Of a stretch of 64,000 nucleotides of DNA, positions 26,877 to 35,677 are shown one piece after another (position 1 is the first letter of the stretch; every line of letters starts with the position of its first letter). The stretch is from Alteribacter natronophilus (GTDB lineage: Bacteria; Bacillota; Bacilli; Bacillales; Salisediminibacteriaceae). The position numbers and the translations under genes were made by a program. The notes beneath the pieces are model-generated. The model had not been told where the DNA came from. It did not search any database and saw only the letters and a list, made by a program, of their open reading frames with translations. The stretch spans positions 1,358,035 through 1,422,034 of the forward strand of contig NZ_VCRO01000001.1 in the NCBI RefSeq assembly GCF_006007885.1, in the 5' to 3' direction.

Positions 26877-27633
26877 GCCTGCCTTCCAGAAGCATGCGCT
26901 TTCGGAAGGCATGTTTTGCATTTTCAGCGAGCAGATCAAGAAAGTGGTAGTTTGCCACAGCACCGACAATGGCACCGAAGCCCGGTACAAGCTGAAGGGT
27001 TTTTGGAAGATCAATAAAATCCCTGTACTCAAGCTGGAAAGCCTTCCAGTCCACCGAAGTTAAATGCGGGTTGATTTTACCCAGATCCCGCTTCTCTTCC
27101 TCCCAGTTCAGGATCCGCTCATATGCACGGACGCGCGCCTCCTCTTTTGAAAAGGCAAGCTGGAAAATGTGGAGCAGAAACAGCCGTTCTGCAGGGTCTT
27201 CTGTATCGTAGCCGTAAATCTTCGCCGCATCGAAAAGAAATTTCATTTTTATGCTGAGAAGCAGAGGGAAGTCCGCAATGCCGAGGAAGATCCCGCCAGC
27301 ACCGGTTCCTGCTCCCTCCAGTGCCGCAGTTCTCTTGTACCGGATTTTTCCCGCTTCCAGCAGCTCCTCCCTCTTTTCAAGTGACTGATTTCTCACAAGC
27401 TCCTGGTCGGAGAAGTATGAAGACCCTGTGATAGTGGCCTGCACCATATGCCTCACACTGTCTGCAACAGTCCGATGCACTTTTTCGGGGATCTTTTCAT
27501 TGATCTTTTTCTGCCATTTTCGGGCTGTTCTGCCGGTTATGGAAGGTGACTTGTATACGTTCCGTTCAAAGCGGGTCATCTCCCGATCCACTTTTTCCTC
27601 AAATCCCAATTTCCATCGGCCTCCCTTTTTCAT
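26857..27633 (-). CDS. ecsC: EcsC-family protein
   Basis: The 258-residue protein has the EcsC domain, recognised by the glycine-rich hydrophobic stretch EGAGTGAGGIFLGIADFPL (about 108-126) and the C-terminal LVPGFGAIVGAVANYHFLD. It is the third gene of the ecsABC operon, downstream of ecsB. Its function is unknown; the glycine-rich segments suggest membrane association. The 52-bp spacer to ecsB holds a fragment of repeat family B. The last codons are part of the terminator hairpin. Confidence 0.93.
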   Translation of the reverse strand: MKKGGRWKLGFEEKVDREMTRFERNVYKSPSITGRTARKWQKKINEKIPEKVHRTVADSVRHMVQATITGSSYFSDQELVRNQSLEKREELLEAGKIRYKRTAALEGAGTGAGGIFLGIADFPLLLSIKMKFLFDAAKIYGYDTEDPAERLFLLHIFQLAFSKEEARVRAYERILNWEEEKRDLGKINPHLTSVDWKAFQLEYRDFIDLPKTLQLVPGFGAIVGAVANYHFLDLLAENAKHAFRKRMLLEGRLKTPDA

Positions 27634-27690
27634 TTAGCTGTTTTCGGAAAGATTGTTGTTTTATTCCGCTGCAGGCGGACGCTGCCTATG
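27633..27690. repeat. Intergenic repeat family B, copy 2 (left-end fragment)
   Basis: GCTGTTTTCGGAAAGATTGT then CCGCTGCAGGCGGACGCT match the left end of the family. The fragment fills the ecsB-ecsC gap and touches the ecsB stop codon; the rest of the element is missing. Confidence 0.7.
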
Positions 27691-28909
27691 CCCCGGCCGT
27701 CCGCACCTCCCGCTTCCTTGACAGACGATCATAGAAAAAGGCAAGCAGGAAGCCGGCCGCTCCAATAATCAGACCGTCGTTCCAGTTGTGCACAGCCCCC
27801 GCAAAAAGCATAAATACAATAACCTGAAAACTGAGAAGCACTCTGACCAGCTTCTGGTGAGCTTCGTCCCGATACCTGAGCGCCACCGGATAAAGATCAA
27901 TCATCTGGCTCGTTTTGTAATGTCCGCGCAGGGTTTTCAGCTGAATCGCAGTCATGTAGATAAACAGAGCCCCAATCAGCCACAGCCCCCAGCTCAGCGT
28001 CACTACGTAAAGAAACAGTGCCCCGAGAAGCGTAAGCCGGACAAAAATACCGAAGTAGTCATTTGATCGGACAAACGAACGGCTGAACATATACAGGTAC
28101 GTGTTTTTCTGTCTGTACGGAACGGCCTGAAGCAGGGCGTTCAGATACCGGCGGGGACGAATTGACATCTTCAGTCGCGGCACATCTGTAAAAGAGTTGG
28201 CAATCCTGTAAAATGTCATAACCGTACTGTCCTCAATCCTGGCAAGGCGGTCCCATTTAACAGCATGCGTCCGGTTCAGCCGGTTGAAGTAGAATGCGTA
28301 AAGCACAGCCAGAAGGACTGCGAGCCCCCCCAGAATCCAGACCGGCTGAAACGTAAACATAGCCGTAACGGCACTCACATTCAGAACCGTTCTTATGAGT
28401 GTATGCCCGGTTACCCGGCTGTTTTCCTGAAACCGCTGTTCCTCGAAACCGGAAGCCAGGTTCCACAGCTTCAGAAGACTCAGCATAACCAGGATCGTTA
28501 ACAATAGAGCACCTGAATCACTGAGGCGGTGGAAAAAGAGGGGCGCAAGGACAAGAAGCGGCAGCGCGAGCCAGAAGGTTTCCATCATCCAGCTGTAAAG
28601 AATGGACGAGCGGAAATACGGCTTCATTCTGCTTTCAAGAGGCGGCAGATAAACAAGATCGGCCTCTCTTACAAATGTCCGGACCCTCCCTCTGGTCACA
28701 AGCCACGTAAAAAGAACAATAAATACCCATACTGTGGGGAAATCCTCGGGAAGCCACATCAGAAATTCACCGTAGTAGTAGCTTCCGAAAATAAACAGAA
28801 GGTAGAGCGTAAACAGAAAGCCGCTGTTGGCGATCAGGCGGAGGTACCTGACGGCCATTTCCCAGTAATCGGCACGCCGTTTCTGCCAGAGTTCCTGAAC
28901 GTTACCCAT
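27686..28909 (-). CDS. ecsB: EcsB, membrane subunit of the Ecs ABC transporter
   Basis: The 407-residue protein has the length of B. subtilis EcsB (408) and several hydrophobic segments, for example GFLFTLYLLFIFG near 33, a paired set near 110-145, and further helices at about 285-330 and 365-395. EcsAB affects secretion, competence and the intramembrane protease RasP; peptide export has been proposed. ATG at 28909 gives an 8-bp overlap with ecsA and follows GAGGAAGG; the longer upstream frame runs inside ecsA and is a shadow. Confidence 0.93.
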   Translation of the reverse strand: MGNVQELWQKRRADYWEMAVRYLRLIANSGFLFTLYLLFIFGSYYYGEFLMWLPEDFPTVWVFIVLFTWLVTRGRVRTFVREADLVYLPPLESRMKPYFRSSILYSWMMETFWLALPLLVLAPLFFHRLSDSGALLLTILVMLSLLKLWNLASGFEEQRFQENSRVTGHTLIRTVLNVSAVTAMFTFQPVWILGGLAVLLAVLYAFYFNRLNRTHAVKWDRLARIEDSTVMTFYRIANSFTDVPRLKMSIRPRRYLNALLQAVPYRQKNTYLYMFSRSFVRSNDYFGIFVRLTLLGALFLYVVTLSWGLWLIGALFIYMTAIQLKTLRGHYKTSQMIDLYPVALRYRDEAHQKLVRVLLSFQVIVFMLFAGAVHNWNDGLIIGAAGFLLAFFYDRLSRKREVRTAGA

Positions 28910-29648
28910 GGCGCCCTTCCTCTGTAACCGCGACATAAATATCATCCAGGTCCGCATCCGGCAGATCAAGCTGTGTCCGGAGCTCCTCCATTGTTCCCTG
29001 TACAACAATCCGGCCTTCATGCAGAAGAATAAAACGGTCGCAGTATTTTTCGGCAGTTGCAAGAATGTGGGTGGACATTAAAATCCCGCATCCCTTTTCC
29101 TTCATCTCTTTCATATGGTCGAGAAAGGACCTGATGCCAAGGGGGTCAAGTCCCACAAAAGGCTCGTCCGCAACGTACAGATCCGGGTTTACAAGAAATG
29201 CGCACATAATCATGACTTTCTGGCGCATCCCCTTTGAAAAATGGCTTGGAAACCATTTCACCATCTTTTCCATACGGAATTCCTTTAACAGACCTTCCGC
29301 CCGTTCACCGAACGTTTTTTCATCAATTCCATAGGCCATCGCCGTAAGCTCCAGGTGCTCCCACAGCGTGAGCTCTTCATAAAGAAGCGGGGTTTCCGGG
29401 ATATAGGCCAGGCTGCTTCTGTATGCTTCCATATCTTCGTCCATCGTGCGTCCCTTAATATGTACCGCACCATCATGCGGCTCCATAAGACCGAGAACAT
29501 GCTTAATGGTCGTACTTTTCCCGGCACCGTTCAGGCCGATCAGCCCGACGATTTCATGAGGTTTAACGGAAAAGCTGACACCGTGAAGCACCGGCCTGCT
29601 TCGCTGATAGCCGCCTGTTAGTGCTGAAACTTCCAAAACATTTTCCAT
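28902..29648 (-). CDS. ecsA: EcsA, ABC transporter ATPase
   Basis: The 248-residue ATPase has Walker A GLNGAGKST, Q-loop YIPETPLLYEE, signature HFSKGMRQK, Walker B DLYVADEPF and the switch His in STHILA. Similarity to B. subtilis EcsA is very high throughout, including YEELTLWEHLELTAMAYG. It powers EcsB. The start was placed at ATG 29648, 8 nt after GGAG, two codons inside another ATG at 29654. It is the first gene of ecsABC; in B. subtilis hit is directly divergent, here an MFS gene intervenes. Confidence 0.96.
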   Translation of the reverse strand: MENVLEVSALTGGYQRSRPVLHGVSFSVKPHEIVGLIGLNGAGKSTTIKHVLGLMEPHDGAVHIKGRTMDEDMEAYRSSLAYIPETPLLYEELTLWEHLELTAMAYGIDEKTFGERAEGLLKEFRMEKMVKWFPSHFSKGMRQKVMIMCAFLVNPDLYVADEPFVGLDPLGIRSFLDHMKEMKEKGCGILMSTHILATAEKYCDRFILLHEGRIVVQGTMEELRTQLDLPDADLDDIYVAVTEEGRHG

Positions 29649-29746
29649 CTTCATGTCTCCTTCACAGATCCTGTCTGGCAATCTCTACTTTTACTATATC
29701 GAATCTCGCTCCTGCAGAAAAGGAAAAGAGGAGCAATTCATAAAGA

Positions 29747-30904
29747 TTAAGCGCCGTAAACCGCCGTTGACGTTTTTTTCTGCTCCATCGTTCCCATAAC
29801 CATAAGAACACACATCAGCACAACCCAGCTTATATAATATGGAGAAATAAAATCCCTGATAATCCCCGCGACAAACGGACTTGAAATCGTCCCCAGTGAA
29901 AAAACAGCCGAAAGCAGGGCAAATCCCCTTCCCCTTGCCTCCTCACCGATCCGTTCTGTCAGCATCGTCATCATAGCAGGAAATAAAATACCCGCAGCTG
30001 CCCCGAAAAGCAGGAGTGAACCGGTTGAAGGATAGCCGCCGTGGGAAAAAAGGATCCATCCAAAGCTCCCACACATCATTACAACACCTGTAAAAAGACG
30101 GATAAACGGACTAACCCAGTGGACGAAAAACAGGGCCAGCGAAAGAAGGGTGCCAATGCCGATCATACTCACCATCATGCCCACATCCCCTTTGGAAAAG
30201 TCGGTTTCAACAGATAAAAACGGCAATTCAAACATCAGCGTCCCCTGTGCATACATGATCCCGAAAGCGGCAATAAAAACGGGCATACTCTTTGCGGTTA
30301 CAAGGGACCGGTAATTCGGTTCATCCCGGTATGTGCGGATGACCAGGTTTGACTGGACAGTGTACCGGGCCAGAATAAATGCAGCCACCATGATGGCCGA
30401 TACTGCAGCGAACGTCCATGAAGCACCGAACCATTCACCGATTTTACCTCCCGCAATTGGGGCAGCAGCCATGGCCAGAGTGACCATTAGTGTATTAACC
30501 GCCATGTTCCTGCTCTGTTCACGGCGGTTTTCTGCAAATGTGGACAGCATCGTCATACATGCAGGGGTTAGAAAAGCGAGCAGAAACCCATTAAGGAGTC
30601 TGAGAATAAACAGGTGTGATACATCACTCACAAAACAATGAAGGCCGAGAGAAGCAGCCAGCAGACCAAGAGGAACTATAATAAAGCTTCTGGGGCCTGT
30701 CCTGTCGATGACCACACCGGCAATCAGATTTCCTGCCAAATTAACGAAAGATGTGGCTCCAAGCATCAGACCGACCATGAAACCGGTAGCTCCCAGACCT
30801 ACCGCAAGAGGCGTCAGGACAGGGAACTGCATATGTATACTTGTGAAAATCAGAAACAGCAGAACAAACAGGGCCAGCTTCTGTCCCGATCGCGATAACA
30901 TCAT
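29747..30904 (-). CDS. Major facilitator superfamily transporter
   Basis: The 385-residue protein has twelve predicted membrane helices in two halves. The loop between helices 2 and 3 has GVVIDRTGPRSFI, the MFS motif-A region. It resembles drug:H+ antiporters in general shape, but no substrate can be assigned. The start is one of two adjacent ATGs (30904, 30901) after GGGGGG. It sits between ecsA and hit, where B. subtilis has no gene, so it may be an insertion. Confidence 0.88.
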   Translation of the reverse strand: MMLSRSGQKLALFVLLFLIFTSIHMQFPVLTPLAVGLGATGFMVGLMLGATSFVNLAGNLIAGVVIDRTGPRSFIIVPLGLLAASLGLHCFVSDVSHLFILRLLNGFLLAFLTPACMTMLSTFAENRREQSRNMAVNTLMVTLAMAAAPIAGGKIGEWFGASWTFAAVSAIMVAAFILARYTVQSNLVIRTYRDEPNYRSLVTAKSMPVFIAAFGIMYAQGTLMFELPFLSVETDFSKGDVGMMVSMIGIGTLLSLALFFVHWVSPFIRLFTGVVMMCGSFGWILFSHGGYPSTGSLLLFGAAAGILFPAMMTMLTERIGEEARGRGFALLSAVFSLGTISSPFVAGIIRDFISPYYISWVVLMCVLMVMGTMEQKKTSTAVYGA

Positions 30905-30964
30905 GACTCTCATCCCCCCGTTTTCCATTCTATGAACCGGGGAAAGAAGATAGACATGCTGTTT

Positions 30965-30992
30965 TTGGTTCCTGCCCCCCTTATGCTACAAT
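30965..30992 (+). promoter_or_regulatory. Probable promoter of hit
   Basis: TTGGTT and TACAAT lie 16 bp apart, and the -10 is preceded by TGC (extended -10). It is 36 bp before the hit ATG. Confidence 0.5.
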
Positions 30993-31028
30993 AAGGAACA
31001 ATCTTACATAGCGAAAGGATGGACTGTT

Positions 31029-31469
31029 ATGACACATTCAAGTGAAGACTGTATCTTCTGTAAAATTGTGAACGGTGATATTCCCGGTGCCAAGGTGTAT
31101 GAAGATGAACATGTACTTGCTTTCTTTGACATCAGTCAGGTGACAAAAGGACACACGCTCGTCATCCCGAAAAATCATGAGGAAAATGTATATGAACTTA
31201 AGGAAGAGACAGCTTCCCGCCTGTTTGCAGCTGTCCCAAAAGTAGCCCGGGCCCTAAAGCAGACATTCGAGCCCATCGGCCTGAACATTCTGAACAACAA
31301 CGGCGAGAAGGCAGGCCAGTCTGTTTTCCACTACCACCTGCATTTAATCCCACGTTACGGTAAAGGTGACGGTTTCGGTTCGGTCTGGAAAGAGCACGGG
31401 AGCGAATACAGCCCCGAGCAGCTCTCCAATATGGCTGCAGAAGTAAAAAAGCATATTCAGCTCTCCTGA
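31029..31469 (+). CDS. hit: Hit, histidine-triad nucleotide-binding protein
   Basis: The 146-residue HIT protein has the triad HYHLHLIPRY (His101, 103, 105) and the zinc-associated residues CIFCKIVNGDIP near the start. Family members hydrolyse nucleoside phosphoramidates and similar adducts. The length equals that of B. subtilis Hit (145). It is followed by a full repeat-A element whose left end begins 10 bp past the stop. Confidence 0.96.
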   Translation: MTHSSEDCIFCKIVNGDIPGAKVYEDEHVLAFFDISQVTKGHTLVIPKNHEENVYELKEETASRLFAAVPKVARALKQTFEPIGLNILNNNGEKAGQSVFHYHLHLIPRYGKGDGFGSVWKEHGSEYSPEQLSNMAAEVKKHIQLS

Positions 31470-31478
31470 TAATAATGA

Positions 31479-31709
31479 GGCTGGGACATAAGGAAAGTGT
31501 TTAGATTAGAATCCGAACAAAAAGCTGATAAGCGGATGAAGTATTCGCCGACTCCTGTGGGAGGAAAAGCGCAGGTGAGACCCCGCAGGGCGAAGCACGC
31601 GGAGGCTCAGCCGCTTACCGCGGAAAGCGGTGAATATTTCAGGAGCGATTTACCTGCACCGCATATTGGCTGTTCGGATTTTCGTCTGTAAAATACTTCT
31701 GTCCCAGCC
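31479..31709. repeat. Intergenic repeat family A, copy 1 (full length)
   Basis: The 231-bp element runs from GGCTGGGACA to TGTCCCAGCC. Inside are AGAATCCGAACAAAAAGCTG, the GC-rich core (GACTCCTGTGGGAGGAAAAG, GAGACCCCGCAGGGCGAAGC, CGCGGAGGCTCAGCCGC) and, near the right end, TTCGGATTTTCGTCTG. It fills most of the hit-serC gap. It is almost identical in plan to 62940-63171. Confidence 0.92.
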
Positions 31710-31805
31710 GCTTCTTCTTACCGGTAAAGTTTTAAATCTGTGGAGGATTTCAGGAAGCAATGAAGAAAACCTAACGGTGGGACTATGTACAGGGGGGATC
31801 AGTGA

Positions 31806-32879
31806 ATGTATAACTTCAATCCAGGACCGGCAGCTCTGCCGGCTGAAGTAAAAGAGAGAATCAGACAGGAAGGACTTGCCGAAGATCTCTCTGTTATGGA
31901 AATGAGCCACCGTTCAAAAGAATACGAGGCAATTCATTTTGGAACAAAAGAAAAAATACGCGCTCTTCTCCGTGTACCACAGGACTTCGACATACTTTTT
32001 CTGCAGGGAGGAGCCAGTCTCCAGTTCGCCATGCTGCCGATGAATTTTCTCACACCGGGAAAAAAGGCAGGTTATGTCCTTACAGGGGCCTGGGCAGAAA
32101 AAGCGTACGAAGAAGCCAGCCGGCTCGGCGATACATACGTTTATGCCAGCGGGGCGGACGGGCAGTACCGGTCCATCCCTGCCATTCATACATGGGACCC
32201 GCAAGAAAATACTGCCTATCTTCACCTTACAACGAACAATACGGTATACGGAACCCAGTGGTATCAATACCCTGATTCGCTTCACAACGTACCGGTAGTA
32301 GCCGACATGTCCAGTGACATTTTCAGCCGGCCTGTGGACTGGTCCAAAGTTGATATCGCCTATGCAGGGGCCCAGAAAAATGCCGGTCCTGCCGGCCTCA
32401 CGATTGTAATTATAAAAAAAGACTGGCTTGAAGAGGCAGAGCAGGATATACCGAAGATCCTCAGCTACCAGACTCACCACAAAAAGAATTCCCTTTATCA
32501 TACACCGCCGACTTATTCCATCTATGTTACGGGGCTGGTCATGGACTGGCTTGATTCCCAGGGCGGGGTGGAGAAAATCTACCGGCAGAATGCAAAAAAA
32601 GCAGGCCGGGTATACGACCTGATGGACCAGTCACACCATTTCTATCAGCCTCACGCTGAAAAGCTCAGCCGTTCCATGATGAATGTAACATTCCGGCTTC
32701 CGTCCATGGAACTTGAATCCCTCTTCCTGCGTCACGCTGCCGAAGAAAGGCTTCTTGGATTAAAAGGCCACAGGTCTGTCGGAGGCTGCCGGATTTCCCT
32801 GTATAATGCCGTCACCCCGGAGGCAGTCGAACATCTCCACTCCTTTATGCTGCGCTTTCTCGAAAAGCATTCCTGCTGA
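31806..32879 (+). CDS. serC: Phosphoserine aminotransferase
   Basis: The 357-residue PLP enzyme starts YNFNPGPAALP, the family beginning. LQGGASLQFAMLPMNFL (near 65-80) contacts PLP and the Schiff-base Lys lies in AYAGAQKNAGPAGLT (about 190). It catalyses 3-phosphohydroxypyruvate plus glutamate to phosphoserine in serine synthesis, and the matching step in pyridoxine synthesis where present. A GGGGGG site precedes the ATG. The order hit-serC-hpr is the B. subtilis one. A CCGGCTCC...GGAGCCGG hairpin after the stop lacks a good T-tract. Confidence 0.97.
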   Translation: MYNFNPGPAALPAEVKERIRQEGLAEDLSVMEMSHRSKEYEAIHFGTKEKIRALLRVPQDFDILFLQGGASLQFAMLPMNFLTPGKKAGYVLTGAWAEKAYEEASRLGDTYVYASGADGQYRSIPAIHTWDPQENTAYLHLTTNNTVYGTQWYQYPDSLHNVPVVADMSSDIFSRPVDWSKVDIAYAGAQKNAGPAGLTIVIIKKDWLEEAEQDIPKILSYQTHHKKNSLYHTPPTYSIYVTGLVMDWLDSQGGVEKIYRQNAKKAGRVYDLMDQSHHFYQPHAEKLSRSMMNVTFRLPSMELESLFLRHAAEERLLGLKGHRSVGGCRISLYNAVTPEAVEHLHSFMLRFLEKHSC

Positions 32880-33123
32880 ATTTCCCCGGCTCCTGATCAT
32901 GGAGCCGGTCCGTCATAACGGCAGCATACTCCCATTATTATTATAATAATATTCTATACTCCTCAAATTCCCACCATCCTCTGCTATTCAGCGCCGTTCA
33001 CCAAAACCTGCTGCCACATGTCGGAGAACCGGTTATTTTCACTGCTCTACCACAGTCCGAGTGCACCACACTCACCTTTGCCGGATCACCGAAAACTAAT
33101 TTTCAGAAAATACTGATACCCTA

Positions 33124-33153
33124 TTGTTAAAAGTTTTCCCCTTGTGTTATGAT
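33124..33153 (+). promoter_or_regulatory. Probable SigA promoter of hpr
   Basis: TTGTTA and TATGAT are 18 bp apart, 87 bp before the hpr ATG. The 5' leader is AT-rich. The rest of 32880-33239 shows only the serC hairpin and AT-rich DNA. Confidence 0.55.
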
Positions 33154-33239
33154 TAAAATATCATTTTCCTGAAAAAATAATGAATTTTTAGAAAATATCT
33201 ATGTTTTCTTAGGGATTCTCTTGAAGATGGAGGGAACTT

Positions 33240-33830
33240 ATGGATACTCAGGTGACACAATCCATTAAACAGTCCATCATGTTCAGTCATAAGGTCGCAC
33301 AGTTAAGTAAAGCACTCTGGAAGTCGATTGAAAAAGACTGGCAGGCATGGATCAAGCCTTACGATTTAAACATTAACGAACATCACATTCTGCTTATTTC
33401 CTATCAGCTTGAAGGGGCCTCAATCTCGGATATTGCAAAGTTCGGGGTTATGCACGTATCTACAGCCTTCAATTTCTCCAAAAAACTGGAGGAACGCGGC
33501 CTTCTTACGTTTTCCAAACGGCAGAATGACAAGCGCAACACGTATGTCTTCCTGACGCAGCAGGGAGAAGATCTGCTCCTTGAAACACTCGAGAATTACA
33601 AACCTGAAAACTACGGGGTATACAGCGGTTCGCTTCCGATTAAGGAACTATACGGAAAATTCCCCGAATTTTCGGAAATAACAAGCATCGTTAAGCACAT
33701 TTACGGCCCTGATTTTATGGCAATCTTTGAAAAATCCCTTTCCAAGATTGAAAGCGACTTTACGGAAATAGACGGTAAACTGGCACCTGTGGAAAAGCAG
33801 GATTCGGAAGTGGATCTCCGTTCCTCCTAA
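33240..33830 (+). CDS. hpr: Hpr/ScoC, MarR-family transition-state regulator
   Basis: The 196-residue MarR-type protein matches Hpr (ScoC): the N-terminus [20 protein letters not shown], the winged helix (about 55-110, [20 protein letters not shown], then [14 protein letters not shown]) and the long acidic C-terminus. In B. subtilis it represses exoproteases, peptide permeases and sporulation genes during growth. The ATG at 33240 follows GGAGGG. It has its own promoter and a good terminator. Confidence 0.95.
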   Translation: MDTQVTQSIKQSIMFSHKVAQLSKALWKSIEKDWQAWIKPYDLNINEHHILLISYQLEGASISDIAKFGVMHVSTAFNFSKKLEERGLLTFSKRQNDKRNTYVFLTQQGEDLLLETLENYKPENYGVYSGSLPIKELYGKFPEFSEITSIVKHIYGPDFMAIFEKSLSKIESDFTEIDGKLAPVEKQDSEVDLRSS

Positions 33831-33868
33831 CATACGTTACTGACCCGGCCCTCATACTTAGCTTCCAG

Positions 33869-33899
33869 AACTGCGCGATTACAATCGTGCAGTTTTTTT
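33869..33899 (+). terminator. Terminator of hpr
   Basis: AACTGCGCGATT/AATCGTGCAGTT with a 2-nt loop region is followed by TTTTTTTC. Confidence 0.92.
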
Positions 33900-34060
33900 C
33901 TTTTTCACCGAAATCAGACACTTAAAAATACACGTTCCGACACGCTTTGACACTCCTTAAGACGAGATATAAATTGTGTATGTTTTTTTTTCAAAAACCC
34001 CTTGTTTTTTTGTCACTGAGGGCGTAAATTACAATAGTAACTTCAAGAGGAGGTGAGCAG

Positions 34061-34621
34061 ATGAACTGCTGGAAAACGGTCTCCATCACCCAGGACATTG
34101 GACGTTTCCGCCTGTGGATTCTCTCGGGAATGGTAATGGTTCTTTATTTTCTTGTTTATTTCCTTATGTTCAGTACATTCGGATCCGGAGCACCGCTGAT
34201 TGATTATGGTGCAGCAGTCATGATTGTCTGCCTTCTGGCAGTCTATCCTTTACACATGCTGATGCATTGTCTCCCGGTCTGGATGCTTAGAAAAAAGGCA
34301 ACGATGAAAATCCGGATGAAACAATGGCCCTATCTCTACTTCAGCGTAAAGCAGCCCCTGCCAAAGCAGCTGTCACTTATGGCCATCTGCTCACCGGCGG
34401 TCTTTATTACAGGAACAGCTGCTGCTGTAAGTATTGTTTACCCGCATCTGCTTCATTACGCCGCGATTATGTCGGCATTGAATATCGGCATGTGTGTAAA
34501 TGATTTTCTTTATGTTAACCACATTCGGCGGGCACCGCGCCATGCTTTTGTGGAGGAATACGACGACGGATTTCACATTCTGTGCGAAAATCCCGAACTG
34601 ACTGGAAAAAAAGCCTCGTAA
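34061..34621 (+). CDS. DUF3267-family membrane protein with degenerate HExxH
   Basis: The 186-residue protein has four hydrophobic segments (about 27-44, 53-72, 105-127, 130-150). The layout resembles DUF3267, a putative intramembrane metalloprotease-like family. In place of the HExxH helix it has HMLMH (about 68-72), lacking the catalytic Glu. The tail IRRAPRHAFVEEY matches the family pattern LLRAP followed by a variable charged end. GAGGAGGTG precedes the ATG. It is convergent with the YpmS-like gene and the two share a hairpin. Function unknown; family call is moderate. Confidence 0.65.
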   Translation: MNCWKTVSITQDIGRFRLWILSGMVMVLYFLVYFLMFSTFGSGAPLIDYGAAVMIVCLLAVYPLHMLMHCLPVWMLRKKATMKIRMKQWPYLYFSVKQPLPKQLSLMAICSPAVFITGTAAAVSIVYPHLLHYAAIMSALNIGMCVNDFLYVNHIRRAPRHAFVEEYDDGFHILCENPELTGKKAS

Positions 34622-34640
34622 CTTTTCGTTACGAGGCTTC
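34605..34640. terminator. Terminator spanning two convergent stop codons
   Basis: GCCTCGTAAC/GTTACGAGGC with a 5-nt loop. The plus gene's TAA and the minus gene's last codons lie in the hairpin. On the minus strand it is followed by TTTTTTT; on the plus strand by TTCGCTATTTTC. Confidence 0.85.
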
Positions 34641-35243
34641 GCTATTTTCCCTGGTGGTTACAAAAATCGTAAAACGGATACGGTTTTCTGCGAGATTAAT
34701 TTCTTCTGCCTCTGCAAGGACGCCGTCTGCAATTCCTTCATGCAGATGCAGATAAAAATAGGATTCCTGAGCATTCACCTTTACCCATTCAGGTAAATCC
34801 GCCATGGAGTGGATGAGGCTGAAGATCTGTGAGGATGGAAGGGAAATGCCTCCCACGTTAAAAGATTCTTCACGAAGCATGATGTTGCCATCATCTGTTA
34901 CTTCCGGTTTAAGATTAAGCTCAATCGGAATCTGACGCCCCAGCGCGCCGAAGGATGCATCAAAATGCACGTACTCTTCCCCAATGTACAGATCGTATTC
35001 CCTGTCCGGCTCTTCTTCATCAAGTTCCTGCTGAATCAGCCGGTTCAGACTGTCCCGGGAGGCTTCAACTGTAAAGGAGGGATATGTATCCTCCCAGCTG
35101 CCCCGGTCTGCTGTTTCCCATTCCAGATCACCGGCGGGAGCAAACAGGCGGAAAAACAAAAACATGATTATAAGCCCAATTAATGTTACAATAGACAGTA
35201 ACGAAAAGAAGGCCAGTTTCCACTTGTCTTTCTGTTTAAACAT
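34629..35243 (-). CDS. YpmS-like membrane-anchored protein (DUF2140)
   Basis: The 204-residue protein has an N-terminal membrane anchor (about 10-33, WKLAFFSLLSIVTLIGLIIM) and an extracytoplasmic beta-rich domain. The opening KWKLAFFSLL and the domain with FDASFGALGRQIPIELNLKP resemble the YpmS family. No enzymatic motif is visible and the role is unknown. The downstream end is fused with the shared terminator. Confidence 0.75.
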   Translation of the reverse strand: MFKQKDKWKLAFFSLLSIVTLIGLIIMFLFFRLFAPAGDLEWETADRGSWEDTYPSFTVEASRDSLNRLIQQELDEEEPDREYDLYIGEEYVHFDASFGALGRQIPIELNLKPEVTDDGNIMLREESFNVGGISLPSSQIFSLIHSMADLPEWVKVNAQESYFYLHLHEGIADGVLAEAEEINLAENRIRFTIFVTTRENSEAS

Positions 35244-35417
35244 CGTATCTGCGGCTCCTCTCTATTCCTGCAGGTCGCAGGTTCTGATGACTCACTGCCT
35301 TCTTTCATAGTTTAGCAAAGGCACTCCTGATTTGGGAAATGCTGCGTATTGGATACTGCCCTGTTAAACATCAGATTAATACACGAACGATAGAGTCAAA
35401 TTGATGGAGGTTACCGG

Positions 35418-35597
35418 ATGATTATTCCATTCGTATTATTTGCAGCTTTTTACCTGTTTGCAATTAATTCTATGACTAATACACTATGTATCCAGAAAGA
35501 AATTTCAGAAGAAAAGCAGCCAAAAGTGTTCCGGACGATCAACGTACTGATTATGATCCTCCTCACTTCTTCATTCGTGCGGATTTTCTATACCTGA
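35418..35597 (+). CDS. 59-residue membrane microprotein
   Basis: ATG at 35418, eight bases after GATGGAGG, opens a 59-codon frame ending at TGA 35597. The product has two hydrophobic segments (MIIPFVLFAAFYLFAI and VLIMILLTSSFVRIF) around a short charged loop (QKEISEEKQPKVFR). A strong terminator starts 7 bp later, so this is probably a complete transcription unit. I do not recognise the family. Confidence 0.65.
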   Translation: MIIPFVLFAAFYLFAINSMTNTLCIQKEISEEKQPKVFRTINVLIMILLTSSFVRIFYT

Positions 35598-35603
35598 ACT
35601 GCT

Positions 35604-35666
35604 TAAAAAAACGGGGTGTCTATGGCCGGCTGTACTGCCGGCCGGGACACCCCTTTCGTTTCTTTC
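35604..35666. terminator. Long bidirectional terminator
   Basis: GGGGTGTC...GACACCCC with an inner GGCCGGC...GCCGGCC gives a nearly continuous stem. The plus side has TTTCGTTTCTTTC, the minus side GTTTTTTTAAG. It serves the plus microprotein and the minus YjcZ-like gene. Confidence 0.88.
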
Positions 35667-35677
35667 ATTGAAGGACC

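Noticed and set aside
31712-31805. T-box leader before serC, suggested by a GGTGGGAC segment
   Set aside because: No specifier loop, no terminator/antiterminator pair and only about 95 bp of space.
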